This document shows, one piece after another, positions 9,924 to 20,600 of a stretch of 23,723 bases of DNA; position 1 is the first letter of the stretch, and each line of letters begins with the position of its first letter. The position numbers and the translations under genes were made by a program. The stretch spans positions 380,736-404,458 of the forward strand of contig NW_019091626.1 of the NCBI RefSeq assembly GCF_001949145.1, written 5' to 3'. The stretch is from Acanthaster planci. Its lineage: Eukaryota; Echinodermata; Asteroidea; Valvatida; Acanthasteridae. Under the pieces are notes generated by a model, which worked only from the letters and a program-made list of their open reading frames with translations, was not told the DNA's origin and searched no databases.

Positions 9924-12900
9924 GTAAGGCAAAAGTTGGTTCATTCTTTCTTTAAAGATTTGTTTTCCTCATTTTCATCTGACATTTCATGTGAAATTCC
10001 TCTTTTCTAAACACTACTATACTGAACATTCAGCTGTACCGAGAAATCCCTCATCTGATGGATGTTACGGGACCATACTAGGATCTACACAGTAAATGGA
10101 CCAAATGTAGTTTACCGAGTGGCTAGGGAATTTAAGAAAAATATTAATGTGAAAACGGTTTTGTGGACAAGATTTCAAACTCCAGTGCATGACATTTTAG
10201 TGGTACCCCTAATGGATCAAAGACTTCGAACTCTTGAAAGAGGTGGAACAGGGAAGAATTTGTAATTTGTAATTGATTTGAATTGATACTCGGTCACCGT
10301 GACAATTTCAGAAAATTGCCAAAATAATATTCATGCTCAAAAACTCACGAGGCTCTTGTGAGGTTTCAATTAGATGCAGTCCTTGCTCATGTTTCGTGCA
10401 ACAGAGTCTACATTCCTAACTCTCAGAGGAGGTAGCACATAAATTTTACACCCCGTAGATTTCGTGGATAGAGATATGTCGTGGCTTACTTTGACGGCAG
10501 GTCCTGGTTTGAAGGATTACAGTGTCTACGAGAGCCCAGAGTCATCTGTCGATCCTGATTTCCTAACAACAGGAGGACAAAACAACGAGAGCGTGCCAAC
10601 GAGGACCGCCTCTGATCAAGTGACATTCGGTATTTAAAGCTCTTGTGAAAAAGATAATTGAATTATGAGTCTATATAATCAATCCGTTAAGCTATCTGAT
10701 TGGTGACCCAATGGGCATCTGTGATCATTGACGGCACAAAAATTTCGTAATTAGCGACGCGGGTGAAAATGCAGCATTTATTCTGCCACGGAAACTCTAG
10801 TGAGATTTTAAGCTGCGTTCCATATGCAACAAGGAAACTTCCGAAGCAATATGTTAAAACAATCGAAGCAACATTAATGTTTTTTTAATTTGATGCATTG
10901 ATTTTGACAATAAATTCATGTTGCTTCGTAGACTTTGTATTCCAGGGACGCCAAAAACAATGCTGGATCATTTCATGTCAAATTGAACACTTCCCGGAGT
11001 CACCCTCATTTATGTTGTGACATTTTCTGAAATGTTTGGTCATATTGGAAATTTCCCAACCCAAAGTCGAGTGTTTATACTTTATGCAATTTTTTTAGCT
11101 TACGTTTGACTCGTATTTTTAAGTAGAGCACCCGAAGGCCCGTCTGTTCGGTTAGGAGTGCCAACAGATTGTTTTGTCCAGACCCAAGCTCATACCCTTT
11201 TAAGAATTCGCCTTCTTTGCTAATGTAGAACCAAAAGTTAACATTTCAATATGAGGTCCAGCAAAATCTACTTTGACTTATTAACTCGTTGCTTGCTGCC
11301 AAATCCGTTTGTTTGAAATTTGCCTCATGACCAAAGTTTTCTCAGTCTGCTGGCAAAATATGAAAATGGGATCTCAAGGCATTGAAAAGAACTAAAGTCA
11401 AAGGCATTCAACTTTACCAATGTATATGTACATATATAATTTGTAAATGTACACATAATATCAAAATTGGTTTTCCTCATTAGAAGATGGAGAGGTATAC
11501 ACGTTTAGCCCGCCAAAAGGTCACACCGAAGGAGGCCATGCATCCGCTAGCCTCTCCAAACCTAATTCAGGCGTTAAACCAAATTATCGCCCCACATTTT
11601 TCAGACCGTTTCTCCATCCCACTATGCGAATTTTCTGTCACATGAGCCATTTGTTGCCTGTAAGTTTAGGTATATTTTGCCACTTGTATTGTTGAAATAC
11701 ATTCGTGTCCGCGTAAATGACGAAGAGTTTGAACACGGCGCCTTTTAAAATTTTGACCGATCATACGGCATACTTGTTACTCTTGTTTCCAGATGACTGT
11801 GGTTACCAAGAAAACCCTAGACATCGGACTTGGGGAACGATAGCAGGCGGACAGCATTCAGAAGCAGGCCAGTGGCCCTGGCAGGTGGCGTTGTTCTGTC
11901 ATGTAAACTGCACAAGATGTTTGGTAATTCCACAGTTGCTTGTAGAGCACGTTCGATGAAGACTTTCACGAAAGTAAGAATTGGACACTCACAAATCGAA
12001 GATGACTGGATTATTAAATCTCAGTCGATGATTTGTCTTGTTGGTGGTTTTTCGTTTATATGGCGGCGAGGGACAGGTTCTCGAGCCAATTACTTGTCTG
12101 CTCTTGTTGATTGAACTTACACTCTTAGTTTAGTTCATGTTATGTGGAAAGATGTAGACCACGCACAACGCCCTTGGACGTCACTCCTTCCTTTGTCACT
12201 CGTCAACTTGTCTATTGCACGAAATTAGAGTTCTAGTATTAGCACAGGGCCGTGCCACAGCTCTTCCTGACTTTGGACATATTGTAATCTACCTGCTTGT
12301 AGTTTATCACGTATACTGAAAAAAAATGCTGTGTAATTAACCACAGAGCAAACAACATAGCAACGACATTTTTTAGTTAAAATTTTGTTAAAATTGCGTT
12401 ACAGGCCGCTATAACTAACTGACTGTTTGTTTGTTTGTTTGTTTGTTTGTTTGTTTGTTTGTTTGTTTGTTTGTTTGTTTGTTTGTTTGTTTGTTTGTTT
12501 GTTTGTTTGTTTGTTTGTTTGTTTGTTTGTTTGTTTGTTTGTTTGTTTGTTTGTTTGTTTGTTTGTTTGTTTGTTTGTTTGTTTGTTTGTTTGTTTGTTT
12601 GTTTGTTTGTTTGTTTGTTTGTTTGTTTGTTTGTTTGTTTGTTTGTTTGTTTGTTTGTTTGTTTGTTGGGGTGTTTGTTTGTTTGTGNNNNNNNNNNNNN
12701 NNNNNNNNNNNNNNNNNNNNNNNNNNNNNNNNNNNNNNNNNNNNNNNNNNNNNNNNNNNNNNNNNNNNNNNNNNNNNNNNNNNNNNNNNNNNNNNNNNNN
12801 NNNNNNNNNNNNNNNNNNNNNNNNNNNNNNNNNNNNNNNNNNNNNNNNNNNNNNNNNNNNNNNNNNNNNNNNNNNNNNNNNNNNNNNNNNNNNNNNNNNN

Positions 12901-14836
12901 NNNNNNNNNNNNNNNNNNNNNNNNNNNNNNNNNNNNNNNNNNNNNNNNNNNNNNNNNNNNNNNNNNNNNNNNNNNNNNNNNNNNNNNNNNNNNNNTTTGT
13001 TTGTTTGTTGGGGTGTTTGTTTGTTTGTTTGTTTGTTTGTTTGCTGTGAATGCAGCAGTTAAGCAAACAGAAGTATATTGTAAAGCATTCCTTTTAATAA
13101 ATTTTACATTGCACAATTTGATTGTAATTTCTAGCCAAGATTTTTCTGTGGCGGCAGCCTAATTGCTCGTAACTGGGTCCTGTCCGCTGCACACTGCTTC
13201 CGCCAGTGTAAACCGTCTGACATCAGAGTGTACACAGGTACCATGTGGGGGTTTAGATTTTAGTAACACCACCCGTGAGAAATGCGGGCATTTAATCGTT
13301 AATCCGTGAAATATCCTTTATATCCGCGCCTGAGCTTATTTTCTTGTTAATCTTATTACATGGTATTCTTCTCACGTAAAGTTTAGGTTGGCTGTCGATT
13401 TTCTACCAAGGAATCAATTTTAGATAAAAATGACCAAAGTGTTTCCCTTTATAAGATTTTCCGTATACCAAAGGAGGCAAGATAAGCTTGGCAAATCATT
13501 TGTTGTAAACTGTAGATCTCAGACAATATCACTGCAGACATACGTGTGAAGACAATATTGTTAATATCGCTGCCAGTGCCTCAAGATTTAAGGTCCTGTT
13601 ATATACATTGCCGAAAGTTTTGACATCTTGTGCTTCAAAACACGTCGAAGTTCGAAACGAACAGATCAAATTTAGGTTATAGCTGCCTTTATGCCTCCAT
13701 ACAATATTCAAGCCTCAGACGTCAGTAGCCGCTGCATTATTTTAGGAACAATGCCCAACACCAACACATGGGACAATTTGCGACTATTGTTCTGCAAAAG
13801 ACATAAACGTTGACACTCTTTCTTCCAGGAATTATAGACAAATCAATGTCATCTCTACAATACTTCGACCCTGCGCTGGTGTATACACTCGACGGTGACC
13901 ACGCCCTGATAAGGCACGAAGCATTCAACTCGGACAATCTTGACAATGATATTGCCCTGTTGCGGTTAAGTTGTAATGTCAAGCTGAGCTCCCGAGTGAG
14001 AACCATATGTATGCCACACCTTGCACTAACGGGTGAGAGCACCTTGTTATAAAACACCTTGAAGTCTTGGATACCAACGAAGTTTTTATTTAAGTATATT
14101 CAATAAAAGCTCCAAAAATACATAAAATTGTAATTTTTGGTGACTAAAGGACAAACAAAACTTACTATCTGTATCGACCTTCCAAATACAGTATTGAAAT
14201 TTGCACCGTACTTTCTATACTGTCTTCTGCATTATTTGGACACACATTCACTTTTCTGTCATTTAAAAAATCATAACAGTAATAACTTCCAGTACAGGGC
14301 TGTTTTTCCTCATAAGGTATGCGTTTCCTTTGGTGCATGTTTTGCATTCCAGTGACCTTGAATTGGTAGCTAGATAGTTATAACCCTTGTTATCCGCAGG
14401 GAGAACACTCTATTTGCCAAGTGGAGAGCCGTCAATGTTGGCTGGATGGGGAACAGCACAGCCTTATGATTATGGGAACCTGTGCATTGACGGAATTAAG
14501 CCTACATCGTCTCTCCTCCGGCACGTCGTTGTCCCTGTGCGCACACACGCGGAATGCAGGCAGAGTTTTCTCCATCACTTTCAGTGTGCCACTGTGTCAG
14601 ATTACAAGCCCGATATCGCGTTTTGCGCGGGAGTACCGGAGGGCGGTTCTGATGCATGTAAGGGGGACTCAGGTGGGCCTGTCATGAGGCAGCTAACCGT
14701 GGCAGACGGTACCAGACGATGGGTCCAGATTGGTATTGTCAGCTGGGGAGAGGGTTGCGCCGTAGAGGGTCGGTACGGGATTTACATCAGGCTGTCGGCT
14801 TACACCGACTGGATCCAAGAACACGTTGGTGCTTGA
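9681..14836 (+). CDS. Gene C: follistatin/FIMAC-like Kazal plus S1 serine protease
   Basis: Six exons (9681-9923, 10459-10629, 11793-11923, 13135-13237, 13829-14032, 14400-14836) join in frame to 429 codons including the stop. The order is a Cys-rich follistatin-type module with Kazal, an acidic Ser/Thr-rich linker, then an S1 domain with an intact His57 (LSAAHC), Asp102 (DNDIALLRL) and Ser195 (GDSGGPV). Asp189 implies Arg/Lys cleavage and Tyr225 is present. The activation boundary reads WGT|IAGG, so the usual Arg/Lys at P1 is replaced by Thr. A FIMAC module ahead of a serine protease domain recalls complement factor I, but the SRCR and LDLa modules of factor I were not found, so orthology is not claimed. 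The signal-peptide exon is unseen. A possible further linker exon at 11484-11659 is listed separately. Confidence 0.88.
9924..10458 (+). other. Gene C intron, 535 bases
   Basis: This is a phase-1 intron. An open frame at 10062-10265 (67 codons) has no recognised domain and no matching splice sites in phase, so it is left uncalled. Confidence 0.6.
10459..10629 (+). CDS. Gene C linker exon (predicted)
   Basis: A 171-base open segment lies between ACACCCCGTAG and TTCG|GTATTT with phase 1 at both ends. It begins [20 protein letters not shown] and continues with an acidic Ser/Thr-rich run ([17 protein letters not shown]) and an NES sequon. It has no recognisable fold and no Cys. Phase and position fit a spacer between the Kazal module and the protease. 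The donor is not strong, so an RNA read is needed for certainty. Confidence 0.55.
10630..11792 (+). other. Gene C intron region, 1163 bases
   Basis: This is mainly intron. It contains a 15-base-arm inverted repeat (10864-10878 and 10914-10928, one mismatch, CGAAGCAACAT core) and the possible exon at 11484-11659. Confidence 0.6.
11484..11659 (+). CDS. Possible extra linker exon of gene C
   Basis: After the good acceptor TTTTCCTCATTAG comes a GC-richer open segment of 58 codons beginning [17 protein letters not shown], ending at a consensus donor CCT|GTAAGT. Its phase-1 start joins cleanly to the preceding linker exon. Its donor is phase 0, however, and joining it to the protease exon at 11793 (phase 1) breaks the frame. 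It may use an internal weaker donor, belong to an alternative transcript, or not be an exon. Confidence 0.3.
11793..11923 (+). CDS. Gene C protease activation exon, P1 is Thr
   Basis: The acceptor is TGTTTCCAG (phase 1) and the donor is TTG|GTAATT (phase 0). The peptide begins [20 protein letters not shown] and continues [16 protein letters not shown]. By alignment with gene B (SPR|IVGG), the new N-terminus would be IAGG and the residue before it is Thr. Nearby Arg residues sit four and more positions upstream. Extra Cys in NCTRC match the extra-Cys loop of gene B. Confidence 0.93.
12424..12687. repeat. (TTTG)n tetranucleotide array, left part
   Basis: About 60 almost perfect TGTT/TTTG units run without a break until a TTGGGGTG interruption at about 12665, followed by a few more units and then Ns. 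The long open frames through it are repeat artefacts. Confidence 0.97.
12688..12995. other. Assembly gap (308 Ns)
   Basis: This run of unknown bases lies inside the (TTTG)n array. Confidence 0.99.
12996..13043. repeat. (TTTG)n tetranucleotide array, right part
   Basis: TTTG units continue after the gap and carry the same TTGGGGTG interruption seen on the left side. They end at TTTGCTGTG. Confidence 0.95.
13135..13237 (+). CDS. Gene C exon with catalytic His57
   Basis: This 103-base exon (phase 0 in, phase 1 out, donor ACAG|GTACCA) encodes [20 protein letters not shown], then [15 protein letters not shown]. His57 is present (CAC), flanked by the Cys42-Cys58 pair. It has the same length and boundaries as gene B 5517-5619. 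Confidence 0.95.
13238..13828 (+). other. Gene C intron, 591 bases
   Basis: This is a phase-1 intron (GTACCA..TTTCTTCCAG). Nothing else is recognised. Confidence 0.8.
13829..14032 (+). CDS. Gene C exon with catalytic Asp102
   Basis: The exon is 204 bases with phase 1 at both ends. It encodes [31 protein letters not shown], then [19 protein letters not shown] and [12 protein letters not shown]. It is one codon longer than the A and B copies (SDNLDND). A Cys replaces Arg just after the Asp102 motif (LSCNV), and the NVT sequon of A and B is lost. Confidence 0.94.
14033..14399 (+). other. Gene C intron, 367 bases
   Basis: This is a phase-1 intron (GTGAGA..TATCCGCAG) with no further feature. Confidence 0.8.
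14400..14836 (+). CDS. Gene C terminal exon with Ser195
   Basis: The exon starts in phase 1 with [20 protein letters not shown] and ends at TGA. It includes [38 protein letters not shown] (Asp189, Ala190, Lys192, Ser195), [18 protein letters not shown] (Tyr225, Gly226) and the closing helix [12 protein letters not shown]. It stops right after the S1 fold, without the GESPIQIH tail of A and B. Confidence 0.96.
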
Positions 14837-17504
14837 GATTTAAACGTGCTCAGAGGGTTAATGGGTGCTCATGGGTTAATGGGTTAAATCAGCCCCTAGA
14901 CTACCGAAGAGTGAAAAGGAGTGTTTATGATTATACATGTATTTGTTTGCTGTACCTTATATATATTATAATACCGTATTTTTCTTTGCTCATATGATCT
15001 CACCTGACCGTGCACGAAAGTCATACCCCAATCCATGTTTATATCAAATCTTGATGCAATGGTCTGTTCCCCGCCCTGACAGCTGAAGCTGTAGAATAAA
15101 TTTTCCAGATTATTCATGTCCATTAGTACGTGTGCCAGTTCACGTACACAGTCCATTCTGTACAACCCCCTTTGCATTTTTACTTACATCTTAATTCTCT
15201 GTCTAAAGATCTTTTCAATATACAATCGAATTTAACAAGAAAAACATGTCTTCCACTGATCGACAAATATGACGACAGGCTTGCTTTCAGCAAGGAATGT
15301 AATTGTAAGATAATTCGACCTTAGAATATATCTTGTGCCCAGAGAAGAGGGTATGCTCACTTTCGTCCCGAATGTCATTGATATTGACATATTTATGAGG
15401 ACTAATGGACCAGAAGTCCGTGTCTTGCCTAGTTCGGTGGGCCTTTGGAATGATCGGGTTTTGGCTTGTGGTTTCAATATTGTGGCGGTGACACTGATGA
15501 AAGTAAAACATGTTGGTAAAATACCTCAGAAAAGTTAGTGTAAAAAGAAAATCGTGTCCGAACATATTCCCATTACACTCCCCTTAGTATGTACCACACA
15601 GAGAAGTAGAATGGATCGCTTGAATTTAATTGTAAGGCTAAGATGAGAAATGATAATAAATGGATTTCTCCAGGTGTGTTGTGATTATATTGAACTCAAA
15701 TAGCACTGTTATTTTCGGAATACAGTATACTCTGGACAGATATCCTCGGAGCCACGATATATCATATCATGTTTTGGAGGGCGGATTTATTGACATCTTG
15801 GGCAAAAATATTGAAACTGTCTGGCTTGTGTAATCGCTGAATTGTTTTCAATTTACAGGCATGCATCCTTGCACTAGCTACTGAAATAGATGGTCGATCA
15901 TTGATCAAAGCAGTGTCAAAGGGGGGATGGTTCCTTTCAAAACAAATTTTTTCTAAGGATTTTTTATCACATGGAGCTTTGTATGTGTTTCTTTCTTGAG
16001 TGTGTTTTCAATTACGCTGGCTAAGCTGTTTTTAGTTACTCTATTGATGTTGGGTAGGAATACATCGGCAGTGCCCAACTACATTTGCCCTGAGGTTTCG
16101 ATCTCAAGAGTTTAAGCAGTACAAAACTGGACGATGAGAGACATTACCATATGACCGATAGCTTTATGATGGATGAACGTATGTGACATGGACAGGATAT
16201 TGCTTCAAAACGTCAAATGGTCATAAGAAAAATTTCAACGTGGGAGTGCACCAAGTTCATCCTCAGGGGCACCTGCTACCTCCTTTCCCATTGTGGAAAT
16301 TAGGTTGAAGCGTTAAAATTCCTTTTCAGACCGGACAGTCTCATTTTGATACTTGCTTAATAGTTGAAGCTCTGTCCTATATTTTAAGTATTCGTTCAAC
16401 TGAGCTAAAGGTTAAGTTGAGGTTTATTTGCACGCAATTTATATTTTTACTTAATTTTTTGCACATTTTCCTCTCAAATAAAGGAAAATAGCGGCAAATA
16501 AACAACTCATATTTTGTCAGATCCTGCTTTATTCATACAAACACCTCACACCTTTTGGTCCCCCTAATTGTCTACATTCGACAATTCTGTTCTCTCGTCG
16601 GTAACTGTAGCCCTACTTGTCCAATTTTTATCAAGAGTTGAAATTACAGCAAAGCACACTGATTAGCGCAAATTATCAATCACTCAGAAAAATCATTTAT
16701 AAATGTCGTAAGTCAAGCTACAAACTGGTTAAAGAACTCAAGCCCATGTATGAGATCAACGAGAAGTGCTGTTGTCAATATATACGTACTATTTCTATGC
16801 ACAAGTACATGTAAGGGGCAAACCATGGCAGGGCTACAAAATAAATGTTTCTCAAATGTATTAATCTATTAAATGAATTAAAGAAATTTTACTTTTTTTG
16901 CGTTGGTCAAAGTATGATTTCTGGCATGCCTTGACCCATACGAGGCAACAACAATACTTATAAAAATTAAGTCAAGGTCGGTGAGGAAATAATGAACAAT
17001 ATTAATTCAAATAACGCCCTCAAAACTAATCAGATTGGCTTTGCTTGGTTATGGCCGTTTTTAAACAGCTCTGACTTTCGCCATTCAAGTTTGCTCTACG
17101 GCATGAATTCTGGTCACCGTGTGGAGAGAATAGGAAATAATTCCACACGTATATCGAGCCAGCATTTACGCAATCACCCCGCACAAAAGCTAAAAAAAAA
17201 TAATAGATCTACTAAGCTCCGGAATAGCAACATTCACGACATACCAATAAAATACGACACGACGTGGAATTATTGTTATCCGCTTTATCACATGCCCGAT
17301 TACAATTCCATCCGGACGTCCAGTCACAAGTCCGGGGTTGAAGTCAGAATCAGTTGACGACAAACATAAGCGAAGTAGGCCATTTAACAAAATTAAAACA
17401 GTTCGTGTGAAAAATTTAGACTGATGCCTTCCAATATTGAAAAGTGAAATGTAAAGAATGACTTGACCGTTAAACTCTGGTATGGTACGGGAATGAGTTC
17501 ATTT
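14837..17504. other. Tail-to-tail spacer between genes C and D
   Basis: It contains the 3' UTR of gene C at the left and, presumably, the 3' UTR of gene D at the right. Several open frames of 60-120 codons (for example 15232-15565 and 16992-17357) overlap on both strands and show no known motif. No RNA gene or exon could be supported. Confidence 0.6.
15095..15100 (+). promoter_or_regulatory. Candidate poly(A) signal of gene C
   Basis: AATAAA lies 259 bases after the gene C stop codon, followed by a T-rich stretch. This implies a 3' UTR of roughly 280 bases. Confidence 0.5.
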
Positions 17505-17646
17505 TTAAGATCTGCATGCCCCGTGTTCCATTTGGCGCTCCAGCTCCACGAGTTTCTGGTTGATCCGTCGCCACTTACCAGTTCTTACTCGGTCCGCCGT
17601 AGGGTATGTGTAAAAATACATTCTTCCATCGATCAGGTACGTGTAC
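17505..17646 (-). CDS. Gene D terminal exon, end of C345C/NTR domain
   Basis: The acceptor TTATTTGCGATAG is followed in phase 2 by YTYLIDGRMYFYTYPTADRV, then RTGKWRRINQKLVELERQM and EHGACRS, with a TAA stop. The final helix and last Cys two residues before the end resemble the tail of netrin NTR domains and the GC near the end of C3 and C5. The first base completes an Ala codon begun in the previous exon. Confidence 0.85.
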
Positions 17647-20600
17647 CTATCGCAAATAAAGGACAAAGACCAGACGCATTTAACGTGGAGTAATCTGAAT
17701 GGTATGGGTCGCAATGTAGAAAATGATTTTAACGAGTGCCTTAATGTGGAAGGCAGCAGCGCCGCAGTCGGTAGTTAATCTCACGACACTGAAAACGGGT
17801 ATCATTGTTGTTGTCAGTGTCGGTGTCACGGGACCTTGCTGCAACGTCGTTGCAGCGTATAAAGTGCATCCTTGCAGTGTCGTGAATAGACAATCAAATG
17901 TTTCCATGGCAATGTTTTTTTCAACAAAGCCGCAACGTCGTGAAAAATACAACGTCTACACGACGGAGCAGATGCAACTTCAAAACAATTGTGGCTGAGA
18001 CCACACATTTACATGTATCTAACTTAATATGTAAATAAACAAAAAAAAGACGTTATCAAATGAGAAAAAAAAAATCAAAATCCAACCATTCGATTAATAA
18101 GACATTTAAACGTTGTGACGTTGTCACTACACACTTATACAACAGATAGTAATCAACAATCTCGATTACAGTCGACAGGTACTCACGCATATTCTGCCAT
18201 GTCCTTAGCCGGCAATCCTCCTGTTCCAATAACCAAATACGTATGTTGTAGCCTGAATTTAGGAGTATCACATCCTTTACTTTTCACAAAGACCCGTACG
18301 TCATCATTCAGGACTTCATCAATGCCTTGAACCATAAGACAAAGTAACATAAATGTTCTTCAATTTTTCAACAAAAACGGCATATACCCACAAATGCAAT
18401 GTACACTATGAAAAATTCTACTGTATCAACTGTATAATGCACCAGCTTGCTTGATAGTCTAGTTTAGAATTTTCAAGGTTGAGGCCGCAGAACATTTGTC
18501 ACTTGAAGAGCAAAATGTCTTAAAACTAGACATAGAAATAGCTTGGCATTATTATGGCAGTAAAGTGCATCTTATTCAAGTAATGTTTTTCAAACATTCT
18601 AAGAAACTGTTCATGCTTCCAAGTGGGACCTGCCCGAATTTGGTATTTAGCAGATCATATCGTGGACCTACCTCGTTTGAGAGGCTCAAGAATTGTCATG
18701 TTGTACAGCTCAAAATCACCTTTGCCCACCACAGCATCGACGCGCACTTTGTAAGCTAAGTGATATAGAAAAGAAAAAAAATACACATACCCTCAATTTA
18801 GTGAAAAAAAATTATTGTTTTTGGAATTGTTAGCCATAACTGCGTCATGGAAAAATATTAACAGTGTATATAGTTTCTAAACACTCCCTAGGTACAATGC
18901 ACAAGTTTTTGACCACAGGTGAGTCACTCTGTATCTAGCTCAACTCCTGTTGTATGGCTGTTACAGTATGCTACCTCATTCCTGAAGACGTTTTGTATAA
19001 AGAACTAATTATCGAATCGAACACGGCCAATATTAGTCTTTTTCGAGTCTGTATAATATTGAGTAAAATTTATCTTGTCGGTTTACTTTTGCTGACCCCC
19101 ATTTAAGCTTTAAAAAAGGGACTAAAATATAAATAAAGTCTGGATCACTAACCAAAATGGGCTTCCGATGCACAGGCCCTTACTGTCATTTCGTAAACAC
19201 TGTAGTCCTTTGAACTCCTGGCCGGTTCACGTGCACATTTCCCTGTTACACACAAATGGCTATGTTAAAATGGAAAAAGTCTTATAACATCCTGGGCATA
19301 TCCTAACTCAATATCTGGTTTATCCCGTTAGCGCTTCCTAAGATAAGAAACGTTTTGCTGTCTTATTTTGAACACACAACAAACGTAACCGGTGGAAGTG
19401 CACCAAACCTTTTCCATACTTTCAACAGTAAAAACAATACACTGCAGTGCAGTATTGCAACTGCGTAAGTCCACAGCAAAGTTATCATGGGCAAAAGCTA
19501 CATTAAATGGGAAGATGTAGTTTCCTAATTCTCAGTCCTTCAATTTTTATTTATAGCCAAGAACTGGAAACTACATATTTCGAAGGAGGTTGACAAATAC
19601 AAAATACTGCAACGTTCACGGCGCGGTCTTTGACCAATTTGGGCGATCGACTTCATGAAGTTGATAATTTGTACATTAGAATAGACACACTTCACTGAGA
19701 CTGCAGGTATTGAGTTCTAACTGGTTCGTTTCAACAAACAAGATAATATATTACAGCAGTTCAAGCCTCTTCGTTGCGCTTGCCTTCACACAATACACCC
19801 ACACGCAATACAGCCCAAAACATAGGATTACCCCCACACTGTGTTGTGCGCGCTGACCCACATCGGGGCCAACTCGCAACAAATCCTAAATTGCATACAA
19901 GAATTGAAGCCCGTTAACTGTTCTACTACGCTATATTTGTTACAGTATTGTGGTTAATTCTTTTTGTGAGTAAAATTAGATTTAGTTTCAAATACGATTT
20001 CGCTTTTCATTGCTACCGGCTGTAGTTATTCGCTTCTCGAACACGCTGTTATGGCGAAAACGGTTCCTTTCGATCTATGACTGTTTGACCAACCGTCTTT
20101 CTTTTTTACCTTCTTTATTTTGTACACAAGCCAATAAGCCTTTTGCGTGTTAAGTTTGAATAGAATCCGGTACACCCTGCTATCTTATTTCACAGAAACA
20201 GAACGATTGGAATTCCCCAAACTAAAGACACTGTTGCTATTACCTCGTGATTCGGGGCAAAGCTTTTGCATAGAGACCACTATCTCTGGAATGGACCGGT
20301 TCCTTTGTGCCCTTCTCATTCCCAAGAAAACAGCCATTGATGCAAGGCGTCTCTTATGTAACTAAAGATTACCCCGAATCACAAGGTATAGTATGAAATT
20401 TGCTGGTTCATGAACGACTAGGAAATCTACGCATTACGGCTGCTTCGCAACCAAGAAAACTAATGCTCTTGAGCAAGATGGATCATTTCAACCGATGGGT
20501 AGATGCTTCTGCTCAAGGCGAATACGCATGCTGTTTCAGCTTCTGATTCGCATGATAAATTAAAAAGCACGACAGTAGCCGTTTTCATGCAGATACCTGC

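Larger units (their letters stand above)
11924..13134 (+). other. Gene C intron with tetranucleotide array and gap
   Basis: This is a phase-0 intron (GTAATT..TTTCTAG) containing the (TTTG)n array and a run of 308 Ns, so its true length is unknown. No exon was seen in the resolved parts. Confidence 0.8.

Noticed and set aside
12377-13162. Long open frames of 200+ codons on both strands
   Set aside because: They are translations of the (TTTG)n repeat and the N gap, open in several frames at once.
15232-15565. Overlapping open frames in the gene C-gene D spacer
   Set aside because: Three frames overlap on both strands, with no motif and no splice context.
17680-17998. Overlapping 90-codon open frames on both strands
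   Set aside because: They fall in a gene D intron and show no domain. The palindromes here explain the mirrored frames.
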